Part shown: positions 31,865-43,277 of the stretch, piece by piece
Numbering within the stretch: position 1 is the first letter of the stretch
Layout: each line of letters opens with the position of its first letter
Assembly: GCF_001039355.2 (NCBI RefSeq)
Contig: NW_019776067.1
Coordinates: 15,830-59,106 of the forward strand
Reading direction: 5' to 3'
Length of the DNA stretch: 43,277 nucleotides
Origin: Lingula anatina
Lineage: Eukaryota > Brachiopoda > Lingulata > Lingulida > Lingulidae
The notes under the pieces: generated by a model
The model's input: only the letters and a program-made list of their open reading frames with translations
The model's database searches: none
Told to the model about the DNA's origin: nothing
Made by a program: the position numbers and the translations under genes

Positions 31865-34007
31865 AGGGTAAAAAAATGGCCAAATCTACACACGGCGGAT
31901 AAAAGCACAGAATTTTGCATGCGGTTACCTTTTGACATACTCAAAATGTACCATTCGATCAAAAAAAAACATATAAATATTTTTATCAAATAAAGTTTTT
32001 GTCAATCTTTCCCACATCCTTATTACCTATATAATGCCTAACTATCAAAGAGGAAACGATTTCCGTGGACTTTTTGAAAAATTCCAAGATAGCCGCCATT
32101 TGCCATAGTAATAGTAGTACATGTACAAGGGGTTTCAACTAATGCCAACTAGGGAGATAATATAATGTTATGAAGAAATTAGGTTTGCTTTTGGGTATTT
32201 TCCACATCTTTAAAACCCATAAAATATATATGTGCTGAGAACCTTGTGTGTATATCCTTGCACAATTTGAAAAAAAAAGATGACATATGCCATAGGAGGT
32301 GGGCTTTAGTTACTGCCAGAGAGAGATTGGGTTTAACATTAAATGAAGCTAAATTTAGGTATGTCTGTTTGTCTTTCAGTGTTTTTTTTTTCATTATTAC
32401 CCCATAATACTTATCTGGTAGGTAAAAAATGTGCACATTTGATTGTTTTGAGGAAATACAAGATGGCCGTCGTTTGCCATAGTGCATGGTCATCATGATG
32501 TTTTGTCAAGGGTTCACACTTGTAACCCACCAGATATTTATGTCAGAGTTAAAGGTATATAATTAATACTCAGAGACAAAACTTATTTTAATTGGACCCT
32601 GTGTATCTCTGCCAGTAGGCCTAGTTGAAACCCGATTACTAGTATCCTTATTAAAAATTGCAGCCATCTTGGATTTTCATAAATACCCATGGATACACAC
32701 TTGCTACATAACAGATTTATATAAAATAAGGTTAATAAAGAAGCGGACATAACTGAACATCAAACATTAGCTTTATTCCATGATTTAATCCATGTCTATG
32801 TTCCGTTAATTGACACATATTTACATTTGAATGATACATTCTTATGGCAACCGTTAGCCACTTTGGTTTTCTCAGAATAATACATACTTTCTACACTACA
32901 CCAAAAATCTTACATAAGGGAAATATGAATATGAAACCATTTAAAAACAATCTAAAGTTAACTTCAAAATGGACTCAATGTCTCTCTGGCATTATTTGAA
33001 GTCTGTGTATTAGTATTCTTATGGCAAAAGGCCAAGTACCTGTATATATAGGGGAATTAACCAAGGGTATGAAAAAACATTAAATATTTTGAAAAACAAA
33101 TCCTTGGTTACATAATTGTATAATGAACCCAATGTCTCTCTGACTGCAATTAAAACGTGCCCATTAGTACTGATATGTAAAATAGAAATCATCTTGGGTT
33201 TTCTCAGAATATCCAAGAGTGCACACTTGTTACCCAACAGATATAATGATATATTTCCTCAGAGACAAAACTTATTTTAATTGGACCCTATATATCTCTG
33301 GCAGTATTTGAAACCCAATTACTAGTATCCCTATAAGACTGCAGCCATCTTGGAAAATACACACGGATACACACTTGCTACACACCAGATTTATATAGAA
33401 TAAGGTTAATAAGGAAGCGGACATAACTGAACATCAAACATTAGCTTACATATAATAAAGATGTGCAAATCCCTTAGAAACAAACACAATTGTTAATAAA
33501 CACTACATCTCTCTGGTAGAAGATGAAAAGCCAGGCATGTACAGTTGTAATGGTATTCCTATGGCAAATGGCGGCCAACTTGGATTTTCTTAAAACGATC
33601 AAATATGCACATTTATGACCTACCAGATAGGTATTATGGAGTTATAATGATATCAAAAATACTGAATAACAATCTGAATTTGATAGTGAATAAAGTACCT
33701 TTGTAGCTGGCAACTTTGTTTTTGTCTTTTTCAGAAAGTCCAAGAAAACCCGTTTCCTCCCTGACAAGCATGCATTTAATGGGAAAAAAGGATGTGGAAA
33801 AAATTTATTTGATAAAAATCAATATAAGTATGTATATATTTCTATAGAATTCCGTAAATTGAGGGCCATTTTGGATTTTTGACCAAACGGTAAATGTTTT
33901 CAGAGGGCTACGGCTCTAATTTGATTTAGAATGCCGAAAGGTAACTACATGTACATGCCAAATGGTGCTTTTATAGGCCGTGTCACGATTTTTTCGTTAA
34001 GCCACCC
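31865..34007. mobile_element. 2.1-kb inverted-repeat element, copy 1
   Basis: Left arm (from AGGGTAAAAAAATGGCC, with GGATAAAAGCAC and GCGGTTACCTTTTGACAT) is inverted in the right arm ending near 34007 (GTGCTTTTATAGGCC, AAAGGTAACTACATG). Between lie several diverged units with CTCTCTGGCA, AATTACTAGTATCC and ATGGCGGCC-type motifs. No transposase frame, and no clear target duplication. Confidence 0.65.
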
Positions 34008-34285
34008 AACTATATGTCCCTTGCATAATATCGAAAGCANGATTATTTTGGAGGAGATATCGGAAATTACAAATCACAAAACGCTCGGGCATACGGACAG
34101 GCGGCAAATCCCCTAACGTTTGCAAAAATTCCAAAATCACAAAAGAGGAAAGGGCAACGATAAAAAAAAAATATTCGAATTTGATTAGGGCAATTTTCAA
34201 AATTGTTTTAGGTTTCAACCAAATGCTCCTACTGAAGATTCTAGCTTGATGTAACTTGTTTCTGATTCCAAGTGATCGTGTCAAC

Positions 34286-34365
34286 AAGAAAATTCCACAG
34301 CGCCGACGGCCACACGGACATTTTTGAGGTTGGTATATGTGCAAACACAAAGTGTCTGTACATAA
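34286..34365 (+). mobile_element. Decayed hairpin module, second haplotype copy
   Basis: Same sequence and position relative to GPCR copy 2 as 27768-27847. Confidence 0.6.
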
Positions 34366-34367
34366 AA

Positions 34368-35076
34368 TCATGCCTTCACAGTATATTTCCCTATATTAGT
34401 GAGACTGTTTATTTCTTTGCCGACAGGGACGTCTTTATCAGATTTGCTCGACAGATAGCCGTGGTTGGACGTTGACGGAGTGAAGGTCTCTGAGGGCTGG
34501 GCAAGGTTGAGTAGTTGCTTGCAACGGCGACGGAACTCGCGGTTGGTGACAAGGTATACCGTGCAGTTGACGCTGGAGTGAAGGTGAGCGAGGAGAGTGA
34601 CCCACAGGTGAATCTGATATGGGAACCTGTTGTCGGCGTCAAGAACGATGACAAATGCGTAGGGGGTCCAACAAATGACGAAGGCGAAGAAGATGACAAC
34701 CAAGGTGCGGGCCATGCTGACAGTTTTGAAAAAGGTACGGTCTGCATCTGGATTCGCGCTGAACTTTGCCAGAGAGGTCTGACTGCGGTACAACTTCCAA
34801 AAGATACGAATGTAGCAATAGGCCATGAACACCAGAGGTCCACCAATCAGAGCAACTGACACGAAGAAGGTGTAAGAGAAGCTGGCAGTTCTGTCCCAGA
34901 TGCAGGAATGGTTCTTCTCATCAAAGCCGTGGTCGCCCCAGCCAATGAAGTTGGGCATTTCCAGCAAGAAGGCGCAGACCCAGAAGAAGATACACATCAA
35001 GATGCTGCTGAGACGGTTGTAAATACGATCATAGATGTGGTTGTGGCAAGTGTAAATGTACCTGTAAAATTAAAGG

Positions 35077-35116
<40 letters not shown>

Positions 35117-35399
35117 TTTGAAAATCTCCAAAAGTCATACTTTTATGTCTAAATATCTCGCTGTTTAGCTATTTATCTTTCCCGATTCAGACCTCAAAAA
35201 TAATGAACACCTAAGAATAAAGCAGTAATCTTTCTTCGATTAATTGCATGTATTGAATATATTGCTTACTTCCTTTCAATATTTCGAGGTCTGTCTTGAC
35301 CATGTTCATCACGGAATGAAGTGAAATACATGTCATGTGATAAGATTATGTGAAAAAAAAAATAAAACGAATTACGGTGAAGAGCTTGAAACTTTGGGG

Positions 35400-35435
<36 letters not shown>

Positions 35436-37318
35436 TTTCCTAACATCAAGGATGCGTATGGGAGTGCATGATTCTATTTTTCACATAGAGATGTTGTTCC
35501 ATCGATATTTCTAAATAGTCATGCTTGAAAACTGATGACTTATTTTGTTATTATGATGTTTTCTACCAATAATCAATACCCTGGCAGTGCTGTAGACATC
35601 TATACGGGGGAGACCCATTGACAGTGTGGCGAAGTCATCTAGTTCTTAATGCATGTTCAAAGGTAAGCTCATTTTTACCTATTTAGGGTCACCCCGCTGA
35701 GACTTAGGAACGCACAAACGCATGCCGTCAAGCACATGGATGCAATTCCCTCACAAAGCCACCACTTATCCTGGAAAAACTCCTCTCCTTTGATGGCTCC
35801 TGAAAACAGTAAGGAAAAGTAAGAAAAACAAGTAAAAATGTTGTAATATTTTAAGTTTTATTTTGTGGAAAGACGTCACGTATTTCAAATTCCATTTTGG
35901 TTTGGTATTTATAGTGGTATATTCCATTGCAATAAGGAAATTGGCAGGAATCAGTACTTAAGGGAATTGACGTAAGAAATACATCCAAAATCAATAATAT
36001 TTTAATAAATCTCAATAACGGAATTCGTATCGAAAGAATACAGGATATGTATTGTCTTTAATCTTCTTCAGTATCTTTCCTGTTAATCTACACTATATTA
36101 TGTTCAAATTAGATTCATTGTTGGTACATTCTTTTTCAAGCAATTAAGTATTTAGTCCCTGCACAAAGTATTTTTTCACAAAAGTGAATATTCAAAGAAT
36201 GACTTCAACCACCTTAAGCCAATTTGAAGAGAGGTGACAAAAAAGCTGATCTAGTATTTATAAAATATTTTGGTTTAAAACTCGACTGGTAATGGTCAAT
36301 AAATACTGCCTCTTAGTATGATTTTATTTGCCCAAAGAAAGACACAAATGAAAAGACACATTTTATGTCGTATAGAGTTACGTTTTGCTTGAATACTTGA
36401 CATCCTATGTTTTTTTCATAGATCTGAGATTCCGTTTAACGCCATCTGCGTAGTTAATATGGCTTCATTAATGACAAATTGTCTGTTCGTGTGTCTCAGG
36501 TGTATATAAGACTCGTGGCTCCGTTTACACGTTTAGGTTTGATTTTCAGTTGATGTAAATAAGACATACTAGATTGTGTTGTTTAGAATAAAAATCAGTT
36601 TTATATCCTTCGAAAAGATGCATTCAGTTTTACAAACCATCTCTGAGGCAAAGGTGAAAAAAGAAAAATGCAAATGAATGATGGCTGACTGAAACAATCA
36701 AATGAATAGAAGGTATATTTATAACATTGTTCTATAATGTATATAATATTACTTTTTTAAATATGACAATTATAATTAGTAAAAAAAGGTGAATAAAGAA
36801 TGAAAAAAGGGAATCTACAAGTTACCTATGATGCAAAGAGGATCTGCCACACCGCTCACGCAGAGGTCAGCAATGGCGAGGTTGATGAGAAATTCGCTTC
36901 CAACCTTACTGAAACCCGGCATGCGTCCGCAACAGAAGACGGACAGTACCACGCAGTTGCCTACCACGCCCATCAGCAAGGCAACGCTGGTGAGAGACAC
37001 ATATATTGTGCCAATCACCGGGTCGGTGACAATCAGAGGCTCTGCAAACTGGCGTTTTTCCGGTGCCGGGGAGGCCATTGGCAGCATTGTTGAGTTCTGC
37101 TCGTCGCTCATGTAGGTTGTGGTGATGCTTGAAGCAAGTTGTGTGACCGTAGCCATTTGCCACCCCTCCGAAGTTAACGCAGTCGGATTTGGTGCTTTAG
37201 ATGTTTTGGCGGTCGTCAATTCGCCAGTGCCCCCAAGCACAGTTGATGTAATGAAGGCAACGAACACTGCTGGCACGGTGGCATTTGACAGCGGACCACC
37301 AAGGTTTAAAACCTCCAT
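34368..37318 (-). CDS. Class A GPCR, melatonin-receptor-like, copy 2 (allele or recent duplicate)
   Basis: Exons 37318-36826, 35799-35679 and 35061-34368 repeat copy 1 with identical exon lengths (493, 121, 694 nt), splice sites and stop. The 5' UTR segment begins at 37344. The only amino-acid change I see is I119V in TM1 (GVIGN to GVVGN); other exonic differences are silent. Flanks and introns match too, apart from substitutions, microsatellite length changes and small indels. It lies in the right half of a 6.5-kb direct duplication whose junction is a single N, so an alternative haplotype is more likely than a second gene. If only one locus exists, this copy is the one in contact with unique 5' flanking sequence beyond 40519. 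Confidence 0.85.
35078..35116. repeat. (GATA)n beside GPCR copy 2 exon 3
   Basis: Nine to ten GATA units, versus about four in copy 1 near 28559. Confidence 0.9.
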
Positions 37319-38390
37319 TCTTCTTCAGTAACAAGAATTTATACCTGAAGAAAAAAACCGAGCGCATCATGTGTTAATTTAAGTTGGGTGGTTTTTTAAA
37401 GATGTAGGTGCTTATGAGAGAGGGATAAAAAGAAAGAACGAGAAAGTGAGAGAAAGAAGCAGTCTGGGACTAAAATCCACAAAGTCGTTGACATGTTCGT
37501 TCAGTTTTACAACGCAATGCACTACTATAAAATAACTTTTGATTGGGAATTCAGAAGTCGGAAGAACACCTTAAAGACCAACAACGTGCGTTAGACCAGT
37601 ATTTAGAAAGTAAAAAACGCATTTTCCTGACAACGTCAATTTTCTCATAATCACCAAGGTAAACCCTATCCAAAACCGTTGAGAAAATAAAGATTCATAA
37701 AACTGTTTTTGAGTTCTCCCGTCCTCGCCAGTTTTCACCTTCAGTAAGACTTCCAGAAACTCGTAATGTTTCATAAGTTACACATGAATGAATGAATAAA
37801 TTACTATAGCTGAGACCAGAAAGTTCCATGGCATATATTTGATATTTTTCAGAGATTATGATATTTTAAAAATCAATTTTATCAGCGTAAAAGATAATGT
37901 TTAACAAACTAGGTGGATTACATGTCTAACCACAGGACATGCCTTGAAGTAGAGAAATATCAATATGTTTGAGATCAAGTTTTCGCTAATTTGCGTGAAA
38001 TAAACACCAACACTTTGTTTTACTTATCAACCTTGCTCCCTCGCTGATTGATTATTCTGTGGTTTCCCATCCATTAATTCGTGACCTTTAAAAAATCGAT
38101 ACTTAAGACGCCTTAACTCTTAGACTTCGAAGAGGGATGACTGCAAAAACTATTCATTCGGAAATGTTGACCTTGTTTTATGGTGATGAAGTCAAATATC
38201 TGTTAATTGATAGCTTCTTGTCTGTGGTCATGTCGTCTTTCATTTGTATTTAATAATAATAATAATACTCTTTTATGAACACAAAACATTTACACAACTA
38301 GAAGTTACAAGCATTAAAAATCTAGCAAAGTGTAACCAATTTATGGCGCTTTGCATATAAATCTCCATTAGTGGTAATTAAGGGTAAAAA

Positions 38391-40488
38391 AAAAATGGCC
38401 AAATCTATACACACGGCGGATAAAAGCACCAAATTTTGCATGCGGTTACCTTTTGACATACTCTGAAAAAATATACCTTTCGATCAAAAAATCCATAATG
38501 GCCGCAAATGTATGGAATTCTGTAGAAATATATACATCCTTATTACTTATATAATGCCTAACTATCAAAGAGGAAACGATTTCCGTGGACTTTTTGAAAA
38601 AATCCAAGATAGCCGCCATTTGCCATAGGAATACTAGTACACGTACAAGGGGTTTCAACTAATGCCAACTAGGGAGATAATATAATGTTATGAAGAAATT
38701 AGGTTTGCTTTTGGGTATTTTCCACATCTTTAAAACCCATAAAATATATATGTGCTGAGAACCTTGTGTGTATATCCTTGCACAATTTGAAAAAAAAAAA
38801 AAAAGAGAGATTGGGTTTAACATTAAATGAAGCTAAATTTAGGTATGTCAGTTTGTCTTTCAGTGTTTTTTCATCATTATTACCCCATAATACTTATCTG
38901 GTAGGTAAAAAATGTGCACATTTGATTGTTTTGAGGAAATACAAGATGGCCGTCGTTTGCCATAGTGCATGGTCATCAGGATGTTTTGTCAAGGGTTCAC
39001 ACTTGTAACCCACCAGATATTTATCTCAGAGTTAAAGGTATATAATTAATACTCAGAGACAAAACTTATTTTAATTGGACCCTGTGTATCTCTGGCAATA
39101 GGCCTAGTTGAAACCCGATTACTAGTATCCCTATTAAAAATTGCAGCCATCTTGGATTTTCATAAATACCCATGGATACACACTTGCTACATAACAGATT
39201 TATATAAAATAAGGTTAATAAAGAAGCGGACATAACTGAACATCAAACATTAGCTTTATTCCATGATTTAATCCATGTCTATGTTCCGTTAATTGACACA
39301 TATTTACATTTGAATGATACATTCTTATGGCAACCGTTAGCCACTTTGGTTTTCTCAGAATAATACATACTTTCTACACTACACCAAAAATCTTACATAA
39401 GGGAAATATGAATATGAAACCATTTAAAAACAGTCTAAAGTTAACTTCAAAATGGACTCAATGTCTCTCTGGCATTATTTGAAGTCTGTGTATTAGTATT
39501 CTTATGGCAAAAGACCAAGTACCTGTATATATAGGGGAATTAACCAAGGGTATGAAAAAACATTAAATATTTTGAAAAACAAATCCTCGGTTACATAATT
39601 GTATAATGAACCCAATGTCTCTCTGACAGCAATTAAAACGCGCCCATTAGTACTGATATGTAAAATAGAAATCATCTTGGGTTTTCTCAGAATATCCAAG
39701 AGTGCACACTTGTTACCCAACAGATATAATGATATATTTCCTCAGAGACAAAACTTATTTTAATTGGACCCTATATATCTCTGGCAGTAGTTGAAACCCA
39801 ATTACTAGTATCCCTATAAAACTGCAGCCATCTTGGATTTTCCTAAATACACACGGATACACACTTGCTACACACCAGATTTATATAGAATAAGGTTAAT
39901 AAGGAAGCAGACATAACTGAACATCAAACATTAGCTTACATATAATAAAGATGTGCAAATCCCTTAGAAACAAACACAATTGTTAATAAACACTACATCT
40001 CTCTGGTAGAAGATGAAAAGCCAGGCATGTACAGTTGTAATGGTATTCCTATGGCAAATGGCGGCCAACTTGGATTTTCTTAAAACGATCAAATATGCAC
40101 ATTTATGACCTACCAGATAGGTATTATGGAGTTATAATGATATCAAAAATACTGAATAACAATCTGAATTTGATAGTGAATAAAGTACCTTTGTAGCTGG
40201 CAACTTTGTTTTTGTTTTTTTTCAGAAAGTCCAAGAAAACCCGTTTCCTCCCTGACAAGCATGCATTTAATGGGAAAAAAGGATGTGGAAAAAATTTATT
40301 TGATAAAAATCAATATAAGTATGTATATATTTCTATAAATTGAGGGCCATTTTGGATTTTTGACCAAACGGTAAATGTTTTCAGAGGGCTACGGCTCTAA
40401 TTTGATTTAGAATGCCGAAAGGTAACTACATGTACATGCCAAATGGTGCTTTTATAGGCCGTGTCGCGATTTTTTCGTTAAGCCACCC
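38391..40488. mobile_element. 2.1-kb inverted-repeat element, copy 2
   Basis: Counterpart of 31865-34007 in the duplicated block. It lacks about 42 bp near 38805 and about 10 bp near 40337, and its left arm keeps a segment lost from copy 1. Confidence 0.65.
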
Positions 40489-40923
40489 AACTATATGTCC
40501 CTTGCATAATATCGAAAGAATTTCAAAACACTGACAATAATAAGAACACACTACACGATTAACTACTATCTAGCAATATAACCATTATAAAATATTCAGA
40601 TTTTGTAAACATCCTTTAATAATATTTTCTTTTACTAAAGTTATAAAAGAGTCAAAATCATAATAACAATCTGAAAGAGATTTACAAACCACGGAACATT
40701 TTTTTACGAAAACCTGAATCAAGACAACAAAGCTAGTGTTATTCTTTTGACCTGCCAACTTGGCTTTAATGTTAATTTCAAAGCTAAATAACCTATGTCA
40801 GAATTTTTTCTGCGTCAATGTTGTATGAAAGTCGTACCTCACGCAAATCGTCGTCAAAGATTTTTTAAATTTTAGTGGGGTCTTAAAAATCTCAAGAAAA
40901 ATCAATCAAAATGATCTACTTAC

Positions 40924-41150
40924 AGATTCTGAATGATTTTGTCGTTTTTTGAATGTAAGTCTTGCGAGCGGCATCCAAAGTTCCGAGAGGCGACCTTGTC
41001 TGGAATAGTGCTGGGGAACACTGAGAAAACACGCCGCTGTCGGATTGCATTTAAACTCTGTTGTACGGATGCGCCATAATACCAATAGGAAACCGCGGCA
41101 GTTAAAAGGCTTCCATTATTTCCAGGAACTCTTAATTTTGTTCTCACCTG
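40924..41150 (-). other. Possible 5' UTR exon of the GPCR gene
   Basis: A strong donor (AATCT|GTAAGTAG) on the minus strand at 40924 follows a 75-codon open stretch with no recognisable protein similarity. The GPCR copy 2 coding exon has an acceptor at 37345, so splicing from here to there is plausible. No TATA box is obvious. This is inference from splice-site context only. Confidence 0.3.
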
Positions 41151-41159
41151 CCAGTATTA

Positions 41160-41675
41160 TAGATAATTAAGAAACGCTTACCTATTTTGCGTGATGAATA
41201 CAATTCCGGTATGCTACACGTGGACAATATAAGTGAGTGCTAAATATCTTCCGATAGTGTAATGTAACCAAATTGACTCCGAGTGATGGTACGAAATGAG
41301 TTTCTTCGCGCTAAATAATAGGGCGGAATAATATATTCGAAATGAGAGGATTGACGCAGATTTCCGATAATGTGCGTCACTCATCAGTTTAGTATATTAA
41401 CAATAGCCTATGATTTTGATCAGGGTTAATGTTTTTGAGGTATAATCACTTTATTTCTTTAGAAAAAGGTCGATTAAGAATCACATAAATGTTATTGTAT
41501 CATCCAGGAAACTGGAAATGTTGTTTTTAATAAATTTCACAGGATATTAAAACATTTTCACAATTCTTATCCGGCTTATCGGAGAATCCTAACTTTAAAT
41601 GAAATTGAACATTTTTTTTAGATCCTTAAGCCTATTTGCTTTGTAATGTAGCACACAAAAAATCGCCGAACATTC

Positions 41676-41724
<49 letters not shown>

Positions 41725-43086
41725 CGGCTCAGAAGTGCTCGTCACTATATCTGCAACCGAAGCACGATGAAAAGAGTTGGCAGTCAAAGGATTTGCGATT
41801 CATCAGAGTGCTTAAGTAATGCTACAGCAGGAAAGGATAATTTTTCATAGTTTCGGGGGAGGGGGGGACGATAATCACGTTCGCCCAGACCTTAGCACAG
41901 GCACGTGGCTTGTCCAGAAAAAATGGCAACCTAGTGATAAGGCTTGAAAGTCGTAAAATGCATTGATTGGTTTAGGACGGCCGATGATTGACAGCAGATT
42001 GACAGGTCAAATTAGTTAAGTGACGTGCTGTGGTGAGAAGAGGATGACGAAAATCGTTATAAAACGGTCCGCTGTACTTAAATGGCACTAAGTTAGGCTG
42101 TCAATCACTTGCTTTGCTCAAATTGTTAGAATTTCGTGTTACATGTGTATACCAAAAGAAGTATTCTATTCATTTATTTTACAACGTGTCTTGTTTCGAT
42201 GTTTTCCGACAGACTGATCACGTGATTGAGAAGCAGCGCGTGATTATTTTGATTTGTTTTCGAATGAAATTATAATTAACAGTAGTGGTATGGTATAATG
42301 GTATAATGGAAATTTGGTATCAACACTTCACAGGACTTTTTTTTTTATATGGAGGTGTCGCCTCGACTGTACAAAAATTAACCATATGTCATATGTATCA
42401 GAAATAACATGAATATTTTTTAATGATGATTGCTTAAATTGTTAACTCTTCCTAATTTCCTTTTTATTTCGGATCTTTAATATCAGTCATTTTTCTTTCT
42501 CATATATATATACGTGTGTGTCAGAAAAAAACAATGCACGCTTTGTAATATTTCTTTTGAAATAAATTTAATATCTATTTGATCACATATATTATTTATT
42601 CACAGTATAAGCACAACATCTTTTAAAAGTGCTGCTGATGTCTTTGCAATAAATTATTCAAAGTTTCCCATTTACTGTACACACATTTACAAGAATTTTC
42701 AATAACTTACATGTTTCCCAATAAATATCTTAACATATTTCATATGTACAAAATATGGACAACAGTTAAATAAGCTTGACCTTCTGTGCTCGGCGAAATA
42801 AATACTCTAATTTCTTATGTCTACTTTCTTAATCAATTCAATTCGAAGTCAATCAAAAGATGAAAGAATGAAAAATAAATAAATATAGACTTTTGCACTA
42901 TTACCTTTCACTAACTAACGTCATCTTCAGTAATAAACTCTCTTTATATATATACATATGTTTCAGATAGACTCTTTATATACAGTAATAGTATAAATAT
43001 ATATATATGAGATGAAAATATATCCGCACCTTTGATTCTTTGTATTGGCCCCATGAAAAAAATACACTGGCAATAAGATATCAATG
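41160..43086. other. Intergenic and presumed Wnt8 3' UTR
   Basis: AT-rich sequence with no coding exon I can support. The right part should be Wnt8 3' UTR (minus strand). A minus-strand AATAAA lies near 42593 and could end that transcript; short TATA-type microsatellites occur around 42500 and 42940-43010. A pure T tract covers 41678-41720. Confidence 0.4.
41678..41720. repeat. Poly-T tract
   Basis: 43 consecutive T in the intergenic region. Confidence 0.95.
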
Positions 43087-43277
43087 TTACCTAAGCGCAC
43101 AGGTGAATTTTACCACCTTCTGTCGACAGGTTTCACATTTGACGGAACAACACCATTGGAACTTGCAATTACAGCTTGATGTCACCTCAACATAACGCTT
43201 GCGTACTTTGAGTCCACAAGATGTGCAAAGTCGTCTGCAGCTTTTTCTTTCCCAACGGGTGCTGCCCTTGTCTTTCT
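43087..43277 (-). CDS. WNT8: Wnt8-type secreted morphogen, C-terminal fragment
   Basis: Last 63 codons plus 2 nt of a Wnt gene, reading leftwards into the window and ending TAA at 43087-43089. Upstream exons are off the right edge. The Cys-rich end carries TRWERKSCRRLCTSCGLKV, then EVTSSCNCKFQWCCSVKC and ETC, with Cys spacing of the Wnt C-terminal domain. RWER-SC-RLCT-CGL followed by SSCNCKFQWCC is the pattern of the Wnt8 subfamily rather than Wnt1, 3 or 5, which end without this RLCT segment. Wnts are lipid-modified secreted ligands for Frizzled and LRP5/6; Wnt8 patterns the posterior axis in many bilaterians. Naming to subfamily is from remembered sequences. Confidence 0.9.
   Translation of the reverse strand, partial: KDKGSTRWERKSCRRLCTSCGLKVRKRYVEVTSSCNCKFQWCCSVKCETCRQKVVKFTCALR

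Larger units (their letters stand above)
27520..40519. repeat. 6.5-kb direct duplication containing the GPCR
   Basis: About 27520-34039 and 34041-40519, joined at a single N (34040). Both include the receptor, its introns and an inverted-repeat element. Differences are scattered substitutions, microsatellite lengths ((GATA)n, (AAT)n, (GT)n) and several indels, consistent with two haplotypes. Confidence 0.88.

Noticed and set aside
40920-41147. 75-residue minus-strand protein
   Set aside because: No similarity seen; the good donor at its end suggests a non-coding 5' exon instead.
1-43277. tRNA, rRNA or other structured RNA genes
   Set aside because: I saw no convincing tRNA cloverleaf or conserved rRNA/snRNA core by eye; a tRNAscan or Infernal run would be decisive.

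Overview
The window is animal nuclear DNA: AT-rich, with spliced genes carrying consensus GT-AG introns, many microsatellites and dense small transposable elements. Proteins match bilaterian families (TELO2, NDUFA6, a melatonin-receptor-like GPCR, Wnt8). The repeat style resembles marine invertebrate genomes such as hemichordates, echinoderms or molluscs, but I cannot place the species from sequence alone.

Layout. 1-15.8 kb, plus strand: the C-terminal two thirds of TELO2 (TTT-complex scaffold), fifteen exons, with transposon-filled introns and an apparent 1.28-kb tandem duplication of exons. 16.0-24.8 kb, minus strand: a complete three-exon NDUFA6 (complex I LYR subunit), convergent with TELO2, whose two introns are almost entirely repeats. 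24.8-27.5 kb: intergenic microsatellites and short duplications. 27.5-40.5 kb: two near-identical 6.5-kb blocks, each with a complete three-exon class A GPCR (minus strand) and a 2.1-kb inverted-repeat element. 40.5-43.0 kb: intergenic. 43087-43277, minus strand: the C-terminal end of a Wnt8-type gene running off the window.

Assembly. There are six single-N positions. Five of them (10939, 19294, 23047, 27238, 34040) are exact boundaries of near-identical direct duplications. The simplest reading is that two haplotypes were strung end to end, so the duplicated TELO2 exons and the second GPCR may be alleles, not paralogues. At three of these joins the right-hand copy is preceded by a transposon module absent from the left copy, as expected for alleles polymorphic for insertions.

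Mobile DNA is the most distinctive content. A dispersed module, seen in at least four good copies and two decayed ones, consists of a GGCGAC/GGCATC-type repeat, a conserved linker and a terminal hairpin built on TATGTACAGACACA. Other families are two large inverted-repeat elements full of ATGGCC-type (YY1-like) motifs, PIF/Harbinger-like and hAT-like MITEs with visible target duplications, and a 30-bp palindrome flanked by a 7-bp target-site-like repeat. The genes have unrelated jobs (PIKK assembly, respiration, signalling receptor, morphogen) and show no sign of acting as one system.
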